From Flectonema sp. DT1601 (Eukaryota > Euglenozoa > Diplonemea > Diplonemida > Diplonemidae), in NCBI GenBank assembly GCA_964019425.1, contig OZ025841.1, positions 1 through 64,000 on the forward strand: a DNA stretch of 64,000 nucleotides, given 5' to 3'. Position 1 is the stretch's first letter; each line of letters begins with the position of its first letter. The notes beneath the pieces are model-generated. The model searched no databases. It saw only the letters and a program-made list of their open reading frames with translations, and was not told the origin of the DNA. This document shows, piece after piece, positions 61,170 through 64,000 of this stretch. The translations under genes were made by a program, and so were the position numbers.

Positions 61170-64000
61170 TCACATGGCCCATGAAAGATGTTCAGCCCCA
61201 TCGACGTCAAAGAATGCCTGCGTGGCCTCAGCAATCTTCATGTCACCACACAGAGGGCATTCCTCGCCGATAATCTCGTCAAGTTCCTTCTTTACTGCTG
61301 TCGCATCATCGCGTTCGTCTGCTGTACCTTCAGCAACAGCCTGCTCGACTTCGCGAATCTTCAGCAGCAGTTCGGAGACCCTAATTCTTTTATCCTCAGG
61401 GAAAGAGTCAGATGAGAATAAACGACGGCGGAGACAATTCTGATGAAAGTGATGCTGACAAAGTCCGAATGCTGAAAACGTTCCAGAAGCCAATAGTGGC
61501 TGCGAACACAATCCACACTTCGCACTCCCTGTAATGTGAACTGTTCGTTGGCGAACGTTTTCAATGTCTTCGTTTATTGTTTTAGCATCCTGCGTCATGT
61601 CTACTAGTTGACGTTTTAAGTCCTCAATCTCGAGATTGTATTCCGTCAGCGAGTCCATTATTTCATTTTGAAAGTCAGCAACAATAACAGAATCCCCGAA
61701 GAATGGTAAAATATCTTCCAAACTGAGAGCGGGGAATTCTTTAACGAGTCCCAGAGCTGCCTTAACACCTCCTTCTGAACCGTTTGGAGTGCTGTCGGTC
61801 TTTAAAATATGTTTTGCGATTGGGATCCAAAGCTTCTTCTTGGCTGTCTCATCGTGGGATTGAAACTGCTGCGCGACTTCCTTTGCGAGTTGAACATCAT
61901 TTGCTTCAAGTGCGAGTTGGACGGCGTCGTTATGCATTCCCATAAAAGAGTGAATTAACACTGCAGGAGGTAGTTTCTGTTCCTGCATACAAAGACGAAG
62001 TGCATATTTCGGATCAAAGTGATAGTTGTCTCGACATTCCTGTTTGAGGTACTCCACAAGAGGATCTGAAGATTCAAAGTGACAACAGTAAAGCTGAAAT
62101 AATAAATTATGAATCGCCTGCTCTTCACAATCTCTTGAGACGGTCCTCAAGTAACGAATGACTTGATGAGCAGTCACACCAGGAGGGTTGTGATCAAGGT
62201 GATATTTCATGAGTGCTGGTATCAGTCGGCAAGGTACTAGTTTTGGACGCTCTAACCAAGCATCAACCAGCTGTACAGGAACCACTGTAATCAATAGCGG
62301 ACTGTGAGAGTACCACAACGCTAATGATGAAACGCTATTACAACACGTTGCTAAACATTTCATAGCTGCTCCATAATTTCTCGTCGTCATATAAATAGCC
62401 ATCATCGTAGTGTAGTCTCTTCCCAACTGTGAAATCCAAAGAGCCTCATCAGTTATATTATATTGTTTTATTATGTCAAGGAGAACTTTTTTTGGAATCT
62501 TTTTCTCATTCTCCTTCACAAAAGTATGGAATTCAATGCGAAGTAGCTCTCGCTTCTCCGTGTCATCCTCAGCCATAATAAGGTCGAGATACACTTTTGA
62601 TGCGTACGTAAGTAGACACGTCAGCTGTGAAGCTTCTTGACCAATTAGCATACAACGAGACTTCATAAAAGAGACTTTCTCTTTTAAATACGTAAGTAGT
62701 GCCACCCGATCACCAGATTGCGATAATCTGGTAACGCATTCTTCTAAAGTAGCGTAAGTGTGTGCGTATTCAATAGCTGTCTTTTTGTAGTTTCCCTGTT
62801 CAAAGTGGAAACCTGCAGCACAAATCTGAATGTGTTCTCGCTTACGTGGGTCTTGACACATTTTCATAGCGGCTTTAAAATATTCACCTCGATCGGTCTC
62901 AGTTGGTAACATTGCCCGTTGGAGGAAGCATTTCCAACTGAAGTTACTGGTTCCAGAATCTGGTAGTCCCATCTGTTGAAGGATTTTAGTCCTCACAATA
63001 TAAAGTTGATTCTTTCTGGGGTCTCTTATAATTCCGATGAGTCCTCTCATTTGATGTTTCCAAATTGTGCGACTCTGAAGTTCATTTGGTCTGATTCTAT
63101 CGAACGGTTCAGAAGCAGCTCTCCACATAATCCCAGGAGGATGGCTAACAACATTAATTCGATCTCTAAACATAACAATTATTAATGTGCTGGTAATTGA
63201 TATTCCAATTATCTTTTCAGTCAATCGAAGATACGAAGGTGCGATGCTGTGTCTAGTTGGAGCAGCAGAGTACGTTGAAGGCGCACCTCCGATTCCGACA
63301 CTTTTTTGATTTGCAGTTGCCGATTGATAAGACTTCCCATCCAACACAAAAGAGAAATAAGAACCATCATGAAGTACTCCGTGAACTTCTCCATCATCAG
63401 GCTCTGATTCATCGCAGCCACCGACAGATGACTTCGGCCACTTTATATTTGCGTGGTACACTCCACCTGATGAACACCAAGCAATACAGCCAGTGTCTGC
63501 CTCAGGACTTTGTTTGTGAAGAACAAGTCCACCGCGTACATCACCGTTTCCTGGCACAATCTTTATTGGCTGCGGGTGGTTCTCGTGGCTGAACATGTCG
63601 ATCAAAGTAGGACCTCCCAGAAATTGATATATTCTCGTCTCTGTCGTAACTAAGGCAGCGACGTTCTTCGCACCCCCCAATCGAGTTATTTGAATACCTG
63701 TCACTGATGCTCGAGATACCTCCTTTGAAATATCGTAGACTTCAGTCATTGAAGTACATCCTTCTGTTCTCTCCAACCTGGTGAGGTAAATGAGACCTCC
63801 ACTGTCACCAAGTAGGATGTAACCTGTCGAGGAGTCTTTTTGATTTGAAGGATCCCATCCGACTGCTGTCAGTCGACTTTTCGGATGACCAGAACTGGTT
63901 CTCAAATTCTGAGAGAAATTATGTTTCGTAAAACTGATTCCTGAGTCTGTAGAAGTGAGACCAAAGTACCAAGATTCACCATTCCTTAAAGCTAATAAAA
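61170..64000 (-). CDS. VPS18: VPS18 (Pep3) HOPS/CORVET subunit, 5' end beyond the window
   Basis: At least 942 codons are in frame. The commonly drawn start at 63905 is a TTG. The frame stays open through 64000 with sensible sequence (GESWYFGLTSTDSGISF), so the true start lies outside. The N-terminal half is a WD40-like beta propeller (family: Pep3/Vps18). The middle is alpha-solenoid with CHCR-type repeats (e.g. HIQICAAGFHFEQGNYKKTA). The C-terminus has a RING-like zinc motif, CGLCSQPLL, CQHHFHQNC and ECPLCGDMKI, in the arrangement of VPS18. VPS18 is a core subunit of HOPS and CORVET, which tether late endosomes, lysosomes and early endosomes. It ends 381 nt before the IQ gene. Confidence 0.95.
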   Translation of the reverse strand, partial: LLALRNGESWYFGLTSTDSGISFTKHNFSQNLRTSSGHPKSRLTAVGWDPSNQKDSSTGYILLGDSGGLIYLTRLERTEGCTSMTEVYDISKEVSRASVTGIQITRLGGAKNVAALVTTETRIYQFLGGPTLIDMFSHENHPQPIKIVPGNGDVRGGLVLHKQSPEADTGCIAWCSSGGVYHANIKWPKSSVGGCDESEPDDGEVHGVLHDGSYFSFVLDGKSYQSATANQKSVGIGGAPSTYSAAPTRHSIAPSYLRLTEKIIGISITSTLIIVMFRDRINVVSHPPGIMWRAASEPFDRIRPNELQSRTIWKHQMRGLIGIIRDPRKNQLYIVRTKILQQMGLPDSGTSNFSWKCFLQRAMLPTETDRGEYFKAAMKMCQDPRKREHIQICAAGFHFEQGNYKKTAIEYAHTYATLEECVTRLSQSGDRVALLTYLKEKVSFMKSRCMLIGQEASQLTCLLTYASKVYLDLIMAEDDTEKRELLRIEFHTFVKENEKKIPKKVLLDIIKQYNITDEALWISQLGRDYTTMMAIYMTTRNYGAAMKCLATCCNSVSSLALWYSHSPLLITVVPVQLVDAWLERPKLVPCRLIPALMKYHLDHNPPGVTAHQVIRYLRTVSRDCEEQAIHNLLFQLYCCHFESSDPLVEYLKQECRDNYHFDPKYALRLCMQEQKLPPAVLIHSFMGMHNDAVQLALEANDVQLAKEVAQQFQSHDETAKKKLWIPIAKHILKTDSTPNGSEGGVKAALGLVKEFPALSLEDILPFFGDSVIVADFQNEIMDSLTEYNLEIEDLKRQLVDMTQDAKTINEDIENVRQRTVHITGSAKCGLCSQPLLASGTFSAFGLCQHHFHQNCLRRRLFSSDSFPEDKRIRVSELLLKIREVEQAVAEGTADERDDATAVKKELDEIIGEECPLCGDMKIAEATQAFFDVDGAEHLSWAM

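Noticed and set aside
1-64000. CRISPR array or bacterial operon
   Set aside because: The repeats lack spacers; spliceosomal introns and ciliary genes show a eukaryote.

Overview
The window is nuclear DNA of a flagellated (ciliated) protist. Axonemal and ciliary-type genes (an EFHC1/RIB72 homologue, a MORN protein, an IQ protein), a four-domain voltage-gated cation channel and the HOPS/CORVET subunit VPS18 show it is eukaryotic. Every gene I can support between about 9 kb and the right edge is on the minus strand. Most are intronless. The exceptions have short GT-AG introns of about 60-90 nt, usually with a GTATGT donor and an ACAG acceptor. Nearly every start codon has a pyrimidine-rich 3' splice site ending in AG 4-21 nt upstream. 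A one-directional gene cluster with a splice acceptor just before each ATG is what polycistronic transcription with spliced-leader trans-splicing looks like. Together with rare cis-introns this suggests an euglenozoan such as a diplonemid-like lineage. Other trans-splicing protists (perkinsids, dinoflagellates) are not excluded, and the taxon is inference.

Layout. 1-6124: a giant 8-bp satellite, unit TTTGCGGG, degenerate on the left and perfect on the right. 6.1-14.6 kb: AT-rich, gene-poor DNA with a short dispersed repeat (three copies), one gene for a Q-rich membrane protein (9.1-10.0 kb) and a decayed LINE (about 11.95-13.6 kb). 14.6-30.4 kb: dense minus-strand genes. Transcribed right to left these are a small Gly/Cys protein, an Ala-rich helical protein, a 1831-aa cadherin-like repeat protein, a DUF5522/ATP-pyrophosphatase fusion, an acidic protein, a VWA-stalk-multi-TM surface protein and EFHC1. 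30.4-36.3 kb: gene-poor, with a pentamer microsatellite and an 11-bp minisatellite. 36.3-42.4 kb: small genes, including two neighbouring N-myristoylation candidates, a one-TM protein and an FCP1/SCP-like phosphatase. 43.1-64 kb: dense genes for the cation channel, a PH-like/coiled-coil/WD40 protein, a MORN protein, a tandem pair of gamma-glutamylcyclotransferase-like genes, LTO1, an AlbA_2/Schlafen-like protein, an IQ protein and VPS18 (5' end outside the window).

The genes do not form one pathway, as expected for a polycistron of unrelated genes. Themes are the cilium (EFHC1, MORN, IQ, perhaps the channel), membrane and surface (VWA protein, channel, lipidated proteins), endolysosomal traffic (VPS18) and translation or Fe-S maturation (LTO1, the DPH6-like enzyme). 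The most unusual single object is the channel, which appears to carry a discoidin (F5/8 type C)-like domain in its cytoplasmic I-II loop.
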